From an uncultured Clostridia bacterium (GTDB lineage Bacteria > Bacillota > Clostridia > Christensenellales > UBA1242), in contig CAKNRR010000001.1 of the NCBI GenBank assembly GCA_930990975.1, positions 197,756 through 261,755 of the forward strand: DNA of 64,000 bases. Reading direction: 5' to 3'. This document shows positions 55,290 through 63,206 of this stretch, piece after piece. The position numbers and the translations under genes were made by a program. The notes under the pieces were generated by a model, which did not search any database, was not told where the DNA came from, and saw only the letters and a list, made by a program, of their open reading frames with translations. How positions within the stretch are numbered: position 1 is the stretch's first letter; each line of letters begins with the position of its first letter.

Positions 55290-56404
55290 GTCATAAGGTA
55301 ACAGTGGACTTTGAAGGATTAACTATCCAAATTCAATCTCAGTGCGAAACTGCAGCACATTCGTTGTGTAAGATTGATAAGGTTTTGGACAGAATCCATG
55401 AAACTGCAAGTAAATTGGAAACTTCAAAAGTCAAGGAATATGAGGCTTATTTATTGAAGTCTAAGGATCAAATCCAAAAATTAATCAATGAGTTCAATGC
55501 TTCCCTTGAGGAGTATAAGTCATTAAAGCAACAGACCTTTGATATGGATTATAGATATGGTGGTGCCGACAGCAAGGCTTTAGCTGAAAAGTACAATCAG
55601 CTAAACACCACATTAAGAGTGCAAGGGGAGAACCTTGTAAGAACAGTTAATGAATTGACTGGTTCTAAGCTAGAGGTTATAGACCAAATGATAAACGAAG
55701 GCTTGCTAAATGCAGGTCAGGAATCAGCACAAAATCTATTAAACAAGATGAATGGCGTGTTGAATATCTCTCAGTCTGTTATTGAAAAAATAAATCAAAT
55801 TGAAGATGTGTCATTAAGAGAATTGACATATCGTGAAATGGTGAATGAAGCCAATGCTGGACTAGGATTTGATGAATTGGTTTCAAAAGCTCAAGCTGAA
55901 TACGATATACTAGTTGGAAAGAAAACTAGACAAGTAATCGAAGAATGCAAGGCTGAATTAAAAGCCAACGGAGTAGCTCCAGAGGTTGTTGAAAAAGCTA
56001 AGACTGTCGATGAAGCGAACGCAATGATGAATGCTGCGATAACAGATGAAAAGGTCCGTAAGGAAACATTAAAGGTCATCATTAAGGCGATAAAAGAGCG
56101 TGGATTCATTGTCGACACAAAGAAAAACCTTAAAATCGACAAAGAGAAAAATATCGTAAAACTTGTTGCTATGAAGGCTTCAGGTCAAACTGCAGAGTTT
56201 GAAATTCAGCTAAACGGGAAATTCATGTATCACTTTGAAGGTTATGAAGGTTTAGCTTGCAATAAGGATATCACTCCATTTATCGAGGATTTGAAGAACG
56301 TATACGATATTAATATTCTTCACGAGGAAGTGGAGTGGTCAAATCCCGATAAGATCCAAACTCAGAAGTATCAATATGTAAACAAAAATAAAGGCACAAA
56401 CTAA
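55286..56404 (+). CDS. Coiled-coil protein of the operon
   Basis: A 372-aa soluble protein. Residues ~1-170 are helical and coiled-coil (KVKEYEAYLLKSKDQIQKL, LNTTLRVQGENLVRTVNEL), residues ~240-270 carry a further helix, and the C-terminal ~100 residues form a small alpha-beta domain (GFIVDTKKNLKIDKEKNIVKLVAMK, FEIQLNGKFMYHFEGYEG). No catalytic motif seen. It overlaps the preceding gene (ATGA), so it is probably made in fixed ratio with the HEPN protein and may be an adaptor. Not recognised. Confidence 0.65.
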   Translation: MSHKVTVDFEGLTIQIQSQCETAAHSLCKIDKVLDRIHETASKLETSKVKEYEAYLLKSKDQIQKLINEFNASLEEYKSLKQQTFDMDYRYGGADSKALAEKYNQLNTTLRVQGENLVRTVNELTGSKLEVIDQMINEGLLNAGQESAQNLLNKMNGVLNISQSVIEKINQIEDVSLRELTYREMVNEANAGLGFDELVSKAQAEYDILVGKKTRQVIEECKAELKANGVAPEVVEKAKTVDEANAMMNAAITDEKVRKETLKVIIKAIKERGFIVDTKKNLKIDKEKNIVKLVAMKASGQTAEFEIQLNGKFMYHFEGYEGLACNKDITPFIEDLKNVYDINILHEEVEWSNPDKIQTQKYQYVNKNKGTN

Positions 56405-56416
56405 GGAGGTAGTCGT

Positions 56417-58237
56417 ATGTCATTACAAAATAGTTTTAATAAAATTAGAAGAAACGCTGGTATCAAGAAATGCGTCATGATCGACGGTAATGTTGGTGAT
56501 GTTTATCTTGATGACAAGAATAAAATCGTCACTTTGAGAGAATTCTTAGAGGCTATGTTCAAAGACATGGACTACCAAGATATCGTTTATTGGGACAGAG
56601 TCGAAGGTGCAACTGGTGCCATTGATAAGTTGACTTTAACAGATGAAGTTGAGGTTGAGGGCGACGCTTATGATTTAGGTGATGAGGAAGAAGAAACTCC
56701 AAAGGCACAACAAGGTTTATTCAAGAGCCCTGCTGAAATCCTCAATGTAGTTTATAAGAATGTTATCGACAAGAAAAAGAAAGTCGCATTCATCATCAAC
56801 TGGTCTGAATACCTATTCAGTGCTAACGGGTTATCTGAAGACGAAAGACAAAACATCACGCTTTTAGGTAAGGCATTAAAAGACAGAAAAATTGATTATT
56901 TAAGCTCTGATTGCAATGAGAGCGTTGTAGTAATCATTTTAAATAAAGCTTCTGGCTTACCACTTTCTTTCTATCAAGGAAATCCTGAAGTTGAAATCGT
57001 AACAATTCAAAAACCTGATAGAGAAGAACGTAAGCAAATGGTACAGAAGATTGAAGACTCGTTTGAAGTGCGTTTAAAGAGCGGAACAAGCTCATTATTA
57101 GATAACGAGAATATCGACTGCATCGACATGATGGAAGATTTCACAAACAGGGAAATCATCCAACTTTCTAGAATGTCTAGAAAAGAAGATAAGATGTCTT
57201 TCGATAAGCTTTTCTATCTATTTAAATATGGCGAAAAAGAAAATCCATGGGAAAAGTTAGAGCAAGCTCGTGTAAAGAACATTAAGAAAGAATTAGCGGA
57301 CAGAGTTGTTGGTCAGGATGAAGCAATCGAGAAGATCGAAAAGACTGTCGTTAAGGCTTATATGGGTTTAACTGGCTTGCATAAGACTTCATCAAGATCA
57401 ATGCCTAAGGGTGTATTCTTCTTTGTGGGTCCTACTGGTGTTGGTAAGACTGAATTATCAAAGGCTTTAGCGAAGTTCTTATTCGGTGATGAACAAGCAT
57501 GCATTCGTTTTGATATGTCTGAATATGCACAGGAAAACAGCGATCAGAAGTTAATCGGTGCAGCTCCAGGATATGTGGGATACGAAGAAGGTGGACAATT
57601 AACAAACGCCATAAAAGAACATCCATTCAGCGTTGTTTTATTTGATGAAATCGAAAAGGCTGCTAAGCCAAATCCTAGAATATTAGATATTTTCTTACAA
57701 ATCTTGGAAGATGGTCGTTTAACTGATTCAAAGGGTGAGACTGTATATTTTAGCGATACAATCATCGTATTTACATCTAACTTAGGTGCTAACCAAGTAC
57801 AAGCTAGTTCAGATAAAGAAGGCGTAGCAAAGGAATTTATCCGCATCGTCAAGGAATACTTCGACCAAGAGTTAAAGAGACCTGAATTGTTAGGACGTAT
57901 TGGCTACAACAACATCGTTCCGTTTAACTTTATTCAAGATAAGGAATTCCAATACAAAATCTGCAAATCAAAATTAAAACCAGTAATTCGTGGTATCGAA
58001 GAAAAGTACAAGCTTGATCTTGAGTTTGAAAAAGAAATGGATGCAATCAATTACATTCTTTCTGCGGTAGATTCTGCAAAAGGTGGTCGTGATATCTTAA
58101 ATGCAATTAACGATAGATTACTTGATCCATTAGCAATGTTCTTATTTGAAAACAAGGATGATCTTCGTTCTTTAAGAGGAAGCAAGATTATCACTAAGGT
58201 AACAAAGGAAGGATTCTCTTTTGAGTTCTCTGAATAA
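56417..58237 (+). CDS. Clp-type AAA+ ATPase with degenerate N-terminal domain
   Basis: A 606-aa protein. Residues ~300-600 form a Clp/Hsp100 D2-type AAA+ module: VVGQDEAIEKIEKTV, Walker [15 protein letters not shown] at about 337-350, the pore loop GYVGYEEGGQLT, Walker [12 protein letters not shown], sensor FTSNLGA and the ELLGRIGYNNIVPF arginine-finger region. Residues ~1-280 look like another nucleotide-binding fold (CVMIDGNVGDVYL, KKKKVAFIINWSEYLF) but lack a P-loop, so only one ring is active. There is no Clp_N domain and no ClpP-binding loop that I can see. Role: probably remodels a protein or nucleoprotein complex. Start follows AAGGAGG. Confidence 0.82.
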   Translation: MSLQNSFNKIRRNAGIKKCVMIDGNVGDVYLDDKNKIVTLREFLEAMFKDMDYQDIVYWDRVEGATGAIDKLTLTDEVEVEGDAYDLGDEEEETPKAQQGLFKSPAEILNVVYKNVIDKKKKVAFIINWSEYLFSANGLSEDERQNITLLGKALKDRKIDYLSSDCNESVVVIILNKASGLPLSFYQGNPEVEIVTIQKPDREERKQMVQKIEDSFEVRLKSGTSSLLDNENIDCIDMMEDFTNREIIQLSRMSRKEDKMSFDKLFYLFKYGEKENPWEKLEQARVKNIKKELADRVVGQDEAIEKIEKTVVKAYMGLTGLHKTSSRSMPKGVFFFVGPTGVGKTELSKALAKFLFGDEQACIRFDMSEYAQENSDQKLIGAAPGYVGYEEGGQLTNAIKEHPFSVVLFDEIEKAAKPNPRILDIFLQILEDGRLTDSKGETVYFSDTIIVFTSNLGANQVQASSDKEGVAKEFIRIVKEYFDQELKRPELLGRIGYNNIVPFNFIQDKEFQYKICKSKLKPVIRGIEEKYKLDLEFEKEMDAINYILSAVDSAKGGRDILNAINDRLLDPLAMFLFENKDDLRSLRGSKIITKVTKEGFSFEFSE

Positions 58238-58766
58238 ATTCAATGTTGCATACATAAAGCTATGCACAAAAACTGAAGGACCTTTCAATAGATGTTGTAT
58301 TTGGTTTCAGGGCTGCAATTTAAACTGCAAAGGTTGTTGCAATAAAGACCTTCAAGCCTTGGTTCCTAACCACATCGTTGATTTTGATAAGCTTGTTGAG
58401 ATTGTAAAAGAAGCTAAGGATCAATTCGGAATAGAAGGAATCACTCTTAGCGGTGGTGAACCATCACTTCAAAGGGGACTGATTGACTTCAATAATACTA
58501 TTCATGAATTAGGTCTTGGAATTATTATGTTCTCTGGTAAGAAGAAAGAGACTTTAAATCCAGAGCTTGTGAATTCAGTTGATTTGCTTATTGATGGTCC
58601 TTTCATTGAATCAGAACTAGATACCGATAGAGTTTTGCTGGGATCTAAAAATAAGAACCTTACTTTTATAACAGACAGATATCTAGCCGAGTCTGATTAT
58701 TTTAACAACCCTGTTGCTATTGAAGAAATTACAGCAGAGGACTATATATTCATTAATGGAGATTAG
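58221..58766 (+). CDS. NrdG-like radical SAM protein
   Basis: A 181-aa protein. Residues C32, C36 and C39 form the C-x3-C-x2-C iron-sulfur motif of radical SAM enzymes (GCNLNCKGC); LSGGEPSLQ is the SAM-binding GGE motif. DLLIDGPFIESELD matches the C-terminal part of anaerobic ribonucleotide reductase activases (NrdG), with which it shares length. No glycyl-radical partner lies nearby, so it may act on another operon product. The start is TTG at 58221 behind AAGGAAGG, inside the AAA+ gene (17-bp overlap). Frame and motif agreement are good; its substrate is unknown. Confidence 0.8.
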   Translation: MSSLNKFNVAYIKLCTKTEGPFNRCCIWFQGCNLNCKGCCNKDLQALVPNHIVDFDKLVEIVKEAKDQFGIEGITLSGGEPSLQRGLIDFNNTIHELGLGIIMFSGKKKETLNPELVNSVDLLIDGPFIESELDTDRVLLGSKNKNLTFITDRYLAESDYFNNPVAIEEITAEDYIFINGD

Positions 58767-58768
58767 TC

Positions 58769-59269
58769 ATGGACAAGAAAAGAATAGAAAAAGAAATGAG
58801 AGAGTTGGAATTAAAGATTCATTATCACTTCAATGATATCTCTTGGCTTGCTAAGGCTATGGGCTCCATAAAGATTGAAGTTCCAGGACAAGGCAAAAAT
58901 GGCTCAGAATATTCAAATGAAGGTCTAGCCACTGTGGGCGATACGATGCTTAAATCTGTAATTGCTGACCATCTTTATAGAACTAAGAACATTAGAACTA
59001 AAGGTGAGATAACAACTGCGAAGAGTGGCTTAGAGAATAATTCGACTATGCATAAGTTGATGCTTGGCGAAGGTTTGATATCTTATTCGTACAATGATCT
59101 TCATTTTTACAAAGATCCTAATATTCCAGACCATGAGAAAGTCGTATGTAAGGAACATGATCCATATGTGGAAGCGATAGTTGGTGCAGTTTATTACGAT
59201 TCCAACTACGACACAACAAGAAGATGGATATTGAAATGGCTTATTCCATTGTTGGAAAGATACAAATAA
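58769..59269 (+). CDS. RNase III-fold protein without dsRNA-binding domain
   Basis: A 166-aa protein holding only the endonuclease domain. NEGLATVGDTMLKSVIADHLY (residues 50-70) corresponds to the signature N-E-R-L-E-F-L-G-D; E51 and D58 are kept, but the usual second glutamate is A54. EHDPYVEAIVGAVYYD (129-144) corresponds to A-D-x-x-E-A; E135 is kept, but the aspartate is shifted one place (D131, with P132 at the aligned site). So the two main metal ligands remain, while others are changed. A dsRNA-binding domain is missing, as in Mini-III proteins. It starts 2 bp after the radical SAM gene. Confidence 0.78.
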   Translation: MDKKRIEKEMRELELKIHYHFNDISWLAKAMGSIKIEVPGQGKNGSEYSNEGLATVGDTMLKSVIADHLYRTKNIRTKGEITTAKSGLENNSTMHKLMLGEGLISYSYNDLHFYKDPNIPDHEKVVCKEHDPYVEAIVGAVYYDSNYDTTRRWILKWLIPLLERYK

Positions 59270-59282
59270 AGAAAGGACCTTT

Positions 59283-59483
59283 ATGGCAAGAAAACTAAAA
59301 GTATATGAGCAATCAATGAGTGGCAGCAGCTACACTCAGGTTCCAACCATTATTCTAAAAGGACAGTGGTTAAAGGCTGCAGGTTTCGAGGCTGGTCAAT
59401 ATGTCGAGGTTGTATGTGAAGGAAATAAGATCATTCTTTCAAAAACAACAGCACCAGAACTAACAACTAATAAGAGTTATTAA
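59283..59483 (+). CDS. SymE-like small protein
   Basis: A 66-aa protein of the SymE/SpoVT-AbrB type (RKLKVYEQSMSGSSYTQVP, LKGQWLKAAGFEAGQYVEVV, KIILSKT). SymE is an AbrB-fold toxin of the type I toxin-antitoxin kind, usually found beside type I restriction genes, and its mRNA is controlled by an antisense RNA. Here it ends the operon, close to the broken hsdM. AAAGGAC precedes the start. Whether an antisense RNA exists cannot be judged by eye. Confidence 0.75.
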   Translation: MARKLKVYEQSMSGSSYTQVPTIILKGQWLKAAGFEAGQYVEVVCEGNKIILSKTTAPELTTNKSY

Positions 59484-59522
59484 TATATTAGTTATGAAAT
59501 GAATGAGAATATTGTCTAATTC

Positions 59523-59580
59523 AACTGTACGCACTTTTGAATAAACTGTACGCACTTTTTAAGGGGTGTACGCAAATTGT
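59523..59580 (+). repeat. Three TGTACGCA direct repeats at the right island edge
   Basis: AACTGTACGCACTTTT occurs exactly twice (59523-59538 and 59544-59559), then a shorter copy TGTACGCAAATTGT (59567-59580). The GTACGCA cores lie 21 and 20 bp apart. The design resembles multiple transposase- or recombinase-binding sites at element ends (IS21- or Tn7-like) or operators. No inverted partner is seen elsewhere in the window. Confidence 0.7.
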
Positions 59581-59730
59581 ATCAAAATAGGTATTTACAC
59601 ACAAATCAAACAATATTTATAATCATGCCGGGCAAACTTGTTTAAATATATTTTTATTTAATTAAAGATTAAATTATTTGACTTTAATAAAATATGTGAT
59701 AAAATAAAAATATAAGGAGAAAATGGGCGT

Positions 59731-60006
59731 ATGATAACTGATTATTATGTAAGAAGTCATTGTTATAATACATCATTGAAAGCTACAAACAATTTGCAAA
59801 AAGGACTTGTGTATAAAGATAATAAAGATTATGGTAAAGCTATTGAATATATTTCTAGCGCAAAATATTTACATGAGAGTGTATATAAAATAGGTAAATC
59901 TTTCGATGATAATGGAGTTATGAAAGAGGCTGAAGAAGGAATAGATAGATGCACGAAAATATTGGAGAATCTACCTAGAGAAAACGAGTCTAGAGAAGTT
60001 AGTTAA
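59731..60006 (+). CDS. Hypothetical 91-aa helical protein
   Basis: Not recognised. It is acidic and probably a short helical hairpin of TPR-like type (NLQKGLVYKDNKDYGKAIEYISSAKYLHESVYKIG). AAGGAG lies about 12 bp upstream, a little far; a nearer ATG at 59723 runs into a stop after two codons. A terminator follows. Confidence 0.6.
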   Translation: MITDYYVRSHCYNTSLKATNNLQKGLVYKDNKDYGKAIEYISSAKYLHESVYKIGKSFDDNGVMKEAEEGIDRCTKILENLPRENESREVS

Positions 60007-60054
60007 ATAAAATTTAATCCTTAAGTTTAGATTTCTTTAATTAATTCTTAGAAG

Positions 60055-60076
60055 GTAAGCATTTGCTTACTTTTTT
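60055..60076 (+). terminator. Terminator after the 91-aa gene
   Basis: GTAAGC-ATTT-GCTTAC stem and a T-run. The remaining gap to 60233 is A/T-only-like DNA. Confidence 0.75.
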
Positions 60077-60233
60077 ATTTTGTTTAAATTAATCTTTGTG
60101 ATAAGATAACTATAAAAGAAAGGTTTGCTAAAATATTTGCAACAATTTTATTAAAACTTTTCTCAAAGAAAAATGTAGAAAATATAAAAAATAAAAAAAA
60201 TTTAAAAAAAATTAAAAAATTTTTAAAAAACAC

Positions 60234-60264
60234 TTGATTCTCGAGTAAACTCTAGTGTTACATT
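60234..60264 (+). promoter_or_regulatory. MerR-type promoter and operator
   Basis: TTGATT (60234-60239) and TACATT (60259-60264) are separated by 19 bp, 2 bp more than normal, and the spacer holds the near-perfect dyad CTCGAGT/ACTCTAG (60240-60255). This is the classical arrangement of MerR-controlled promoters, so the downstream regulator probably controls itself. Confidence 0.85.
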
Positions 60265-60285
60265 AGGGTTGTAGAAGGAGGGAAT

Positions 60286-61431
60286 ATGTATCAAATAGGA
60301 GAATTTGCTAAAAGAAATAATGTATCTATTCATACACTAAGATATTACGATAACATAGGTATATTAAAAGCACATAAGAAAGATGAGGATAGCACATTTC
60401 GTTATTATACAGATGACGATGAAAGAATCTTGAAGAATATCCATGTCTTGCAAAAATTTGGTTTTTCTATTGATGATATAGCGCATTTTTCTCGAGAAGT
60501 CGTCGAAAGAAAACTTAAAGAAATAGAGACAACAGCAAATTATTTTATAAAGAACATGTACTTCCTTCAAAATTTATTATGGGAGGAAAATATGGAAAAT
60601 TTAAATTTTGAGGAATTACAAAAAAAGGCAGGGATAAAGACTTTGTCAATTTATCCACAAGGGCAATGGTTGTGCATGGGTACAACAAATAATTGGTATG
60701 ATATTTTTGAATATAACCTTAAGAAAAGTGAAGATGAAATGGGACAGTTGTACTTTGCTAAAGATGAGAGTTACACAGAAACAGTTTGTAATTTGCGTGA
60801 AAAGGCAAATGTTCGTGCATTAACACAAAATTTCGAATTAAATAATGAAGAGTATGGATATTTAATACACAGAGATAAATTAATTGTCTGGAAGCGAATT
60901 TCAAGTAAAGAAAACAAATTTTATTGTTACAGAAATGTCGATAGCTATGAGTATACATTAAACGACATAGATGTCCTTATGGAAAGATATGCAAAACATA
61001 GAGAGCCTTTAAAACATGAAGCAGATGAAGAGATAATCAGGAAACTCTTAGGAGAATGGGAGTATAAGGGAAGTATAAAGGAAAAGGATATTTCAGATAT
61101 ACAAACTCCAGTTCATAATGAAAGGGCAGGAATAGGACCTTGGAAGCCTCATTATGCTTATCTTAAATTTAATAAGGATAGAACAGTTCAAACCATGAAA
61201 GATGGGGAAGTGTTAAATCTTATGGGATTAATAGGAAAGCAATTTGATACAAATAGAACAATGGGACACTTTGATGACGAAGGAATGGATACAATTTTTG
61301 GAAATCCAACAAAAATTTTCTTTATAATTAAAAAGATTGACGGAGAAGATTATTTGTTCCTTCAAGACACAGCAGTCTTGCATGAAGTAACTTTAAATGA
61401 AAATTATTGGTTCTATACAAGAGTAAAATAA
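60286..61431 (+). CDS. MerR-family regulator with large effector domain
   Basis: A 381-aa protein. Residues 1-70 are a MerR winged helix (MYQIGEFAKRNNVSIHTLRYYDNIGILKAHKKDEDSTFRYYT begins it), a coiled dimerisation helix runs to about 110, and the rest is a long sensor. That consists of a GyrI-like region (TLSIYPQGQWLCMGTTNNWYDIF) and a C-terminal lipocalin-like stretch (LLGEWEYKGSIKEKD, HYAYLKFNKDRTVQT, TKIFFIIKKIDGEDYLFLQD). It follows GGAGG and its own MerR-type promoter. Likely an effector-responsive activator; the ligand is unknown. Confidence 0.8.
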   Translation: MYQIGEFAKRNNVSIHTLRYYDNIGILKAHKKDEDSTFRYYTDDDERILKNIHVLQKFGFSIDDIAHFSREVVERKLKEIETTANYFIKNMYFLQNLLWEENMENLNFEELQKKAGIKTLSIYPQGQWLCMGTTNNWYDIFEYNLKKSEDEMGQLYFAKDESYTETVCNLREKANVRALTQNFELNNEEYGYLIHRDKLIVWKRISSKENKFYCYRNVDSYEYTLNDIDVLMERYAKHREPLKHEADEEIIRKLLGEWEYKGSIKEKDISDIQTPVHNERAGIGPWKPHYAYLKFNKDRTVQTMKDGEVLNLMGLIGKQFDTNRTMGHFDDEGMDTIFGNPTKIFFIIKKIDGEDYLFLQDTAVLHEVTLNENYWFYTRVK

Positions 61432-61453
61432 AAATTAAATAATAATTAAAATT

Positions 61454-61486
61454 AAAGAGGTATTATTCCAATAATATCTCTTTTTT
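61454..61486 (+). terminator. Terminator of the MerR-family gene
   Basis: AAAGAGGTATTATT/AATAATATCTCTTT stem (one wobble) followed by T6. Confidence 0.85.
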
Positions 61487-61551
61487 GTGGTTAATGGATT
61501 TAATAGAAAATGATATTAATTCCCAATTTTTTGTTTATCTTTTTGTTATGC

Positions 61552-61580
61552 TTGACATTAATTTTTTGTTTTAATATAAT
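61552..61580 (+). promoter_or_regulatory. Promoter of the epimerase-like gene
   Basis: TTGACA (61552-61557), 17-bp spacer, TATAAT (61575-61580); perfect sigma-A match, about 57 bp before the start codon. Confidence 0.85.
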
Positions 61581-61637
61581 AAATTTGTATTATAAAAATA
61601 ATTAATACAATTTTTTAAAATGTTTTAGGAGATAAAT

Positions 61638-63206
61638 ATGCAAATTTCAGTAACTGGTATTACTGGGAATATGGGACAAGCAACCCTTGAGGAACTTGTT
61701 AAAATTGAAGAAATTGAAAAATATAAATTCTTAGTATTACCTTATGATAGAAGAATAAAGAAGATATTAAGAAAATATAAAAAATATAGAGATAAATTTG
61801 AAATAATTTATGGAAGCATAGCCGATAAAAATAAATGTAAAAAGTTGGTTGATGGAAGCGATTATGTGATTAATTTGGCTGCAGTCATTCCACCTCATTC
61901 TGATCAAAAGCCATTAAAAGCTGTTGAATGCAATGAGGTAGGTGTCAAGACTTTGGTTGAAACAATTGAAGAAATCAAAACAAATCAACCTAAATTCATA
62001 CATACTTCAACTGTTGCTCTTTATGGCAACAGAAATTATAAACATCCATGGGCAAGAATAGGAGATCCTCTTTTGGTTAGCCCATACGATATTTATTCAG
62101 CAACAAAATTAAGAGGGGAATTTGCAGTCCTTGAGTCAACAATAGAAAAATGGGCAGTTCTTCGCCAAACAGCAATGCTCCACAAAAACATGCTTTCAGA
62201 CAATATGAGCGATGGACTTATGTTTCACACCTGTTTTAACGCACCACTTGAATGGGCTACAGCTCATGACAGCGGAGTGCTTATTGCCAATATTATAAGA
62301 AAAGATTTAAAAGAGGATTTGAATGAATCTTTCTGGAACAAATGTTTTAATATTGGTGGTGGAAGTTATAACTGCATCACAGGTTTTGATACTTTAAATG
62401 ATGGGTTTAAGATTATTGGCGGTTCAGCCAAAGATTTTTTCAAGCCTTATTACAATGCTACAAGAAATTTCCATGGAGTATGGTTCTATGATAGCAAAAA
62501 ATTGGACGACCTTTTTGATTATCAAAAACAAGATACAAAAGAATATTGGGAAGAGATTGCAAAAAGACATAAAATATATAAGGCTGGGAAAATTGTTCCA
62601 AAATCATTAATAGGGAAATTTGCAATTCAAAGACTATTCAAAAACAACAACTCTCCATATTACTGGGCAAAACATAACGATGAAGCAAGAATAATAGCTT
62701 ATTTCTCAAGCTTTGAAGCATACAGAAATTTAGGCAGTGATTGGTCAAAGTTTAATTTGCTGGTTGAAAACAAAGACGAAAACGGGCAGTATATTGACTA
62801 TAACGCTTTGCGTAAGGTAGAGAACGCAAAACTTATAGATTATTTCTATGATATTGATAAATCAGACAAAGACATAACAATTGATGACCTTAAAAATGTA
62901 GCTAAAGCTCATGGCGGAAAACTTTTGAGTAACGATTTTGATGGAGATTTATATAAAACTCTTGAATGGGAAAATCAAGATGGTGAAGTATTCAATGCAA
63001 AAGCCTACACTATAATAAGAGCAGGGCATTGGATAAATCCAATTTACTCATCAAACTGCTGGGATTTTGATAGACTGGCAAAGAAAGATGCTATTTTCTC
63101 ACAAGTGTGGTATGATTCACATGATAAAGATGAAGATTATGTTTATTCTTTTGACGATAAATTTAAAGCTCAAATAAGAAAACTAGAAACAGAAGGAAAA
63201 GAATAA
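61638..63206 (+). CDS. NAD-dependent epimerase/dehydratase-like protein
   Basis: A 522-aa protein whose first ~300 residues are an extended short-chain dehydrogenase: nucleotide motif TGITGNMGQATLEEL, DYVINLAAVIPPHSDQK, and the catalytic Tyr/Lys in YDIYSATKLRGE. The C-terminal ~200 residues (from about YWEEIAKRHKIYK) are an uncommon addition with VAKAHGGKLLS and WENQDGEVFNAKAYTIIRAGHW. Start follows AGGAG. It overlaps by 1 bp the flavodoxin-like gene, so the two probably work in one redox pathway. Substrate unknown. Confidence 0.82.
   Translation: MQISVTGITGNMGQATLEELVKIEEIEKYKFLVLPYDRRIKKILRKYKKYRDKFEIIYGSIADKNKCKKLVDGSDYVINLAAVIPPHSDQKPLKAVECNEVGVKTLVETIEEIKTNQPKFIHTSTVALYGNRNYKHPWARIGDPLLVSPYDIYSATKLRGEFAVLESTIEKWAVLRQTAMLHKNMLSDNMSDGLMFHTCFNAPLEWATAHDSGVLIANIIRKDLKEDLNESFWNKCFNIGGGSYNCITGFDTLNDGFKIIGGSAKDFFKPYYNATRNFHGVWFYDSKKLDDLFDYQKQDTKEYWEEIAKRHKIYKAGKIVPKSLIGKFAIQRLFKNNNSPYYWAKHNDEARIIAYFSSFEAYRNLGSDWSKFNLLVENKDENGQYIDYNALRKVENAKLIDYFYDIDKSDKDITIDDLKNVAKAHGGKLLSNDFDGDLYKTLEWENQDGEVFNAKAYTIIRAGHWINPIYSSNCWDFDRLAKKDAIFSQVWYDSHDKDEDYVYSFDDKFKAQIRKLETEGKE

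Noticed and set aside
45936-59580. Attachment-site duplication of the tRNA-Thr 3' end
   Set aside because: I looked for a second copy of the T-arm/acceptor sequence at the right edge and found none, so no att pair is claimed.
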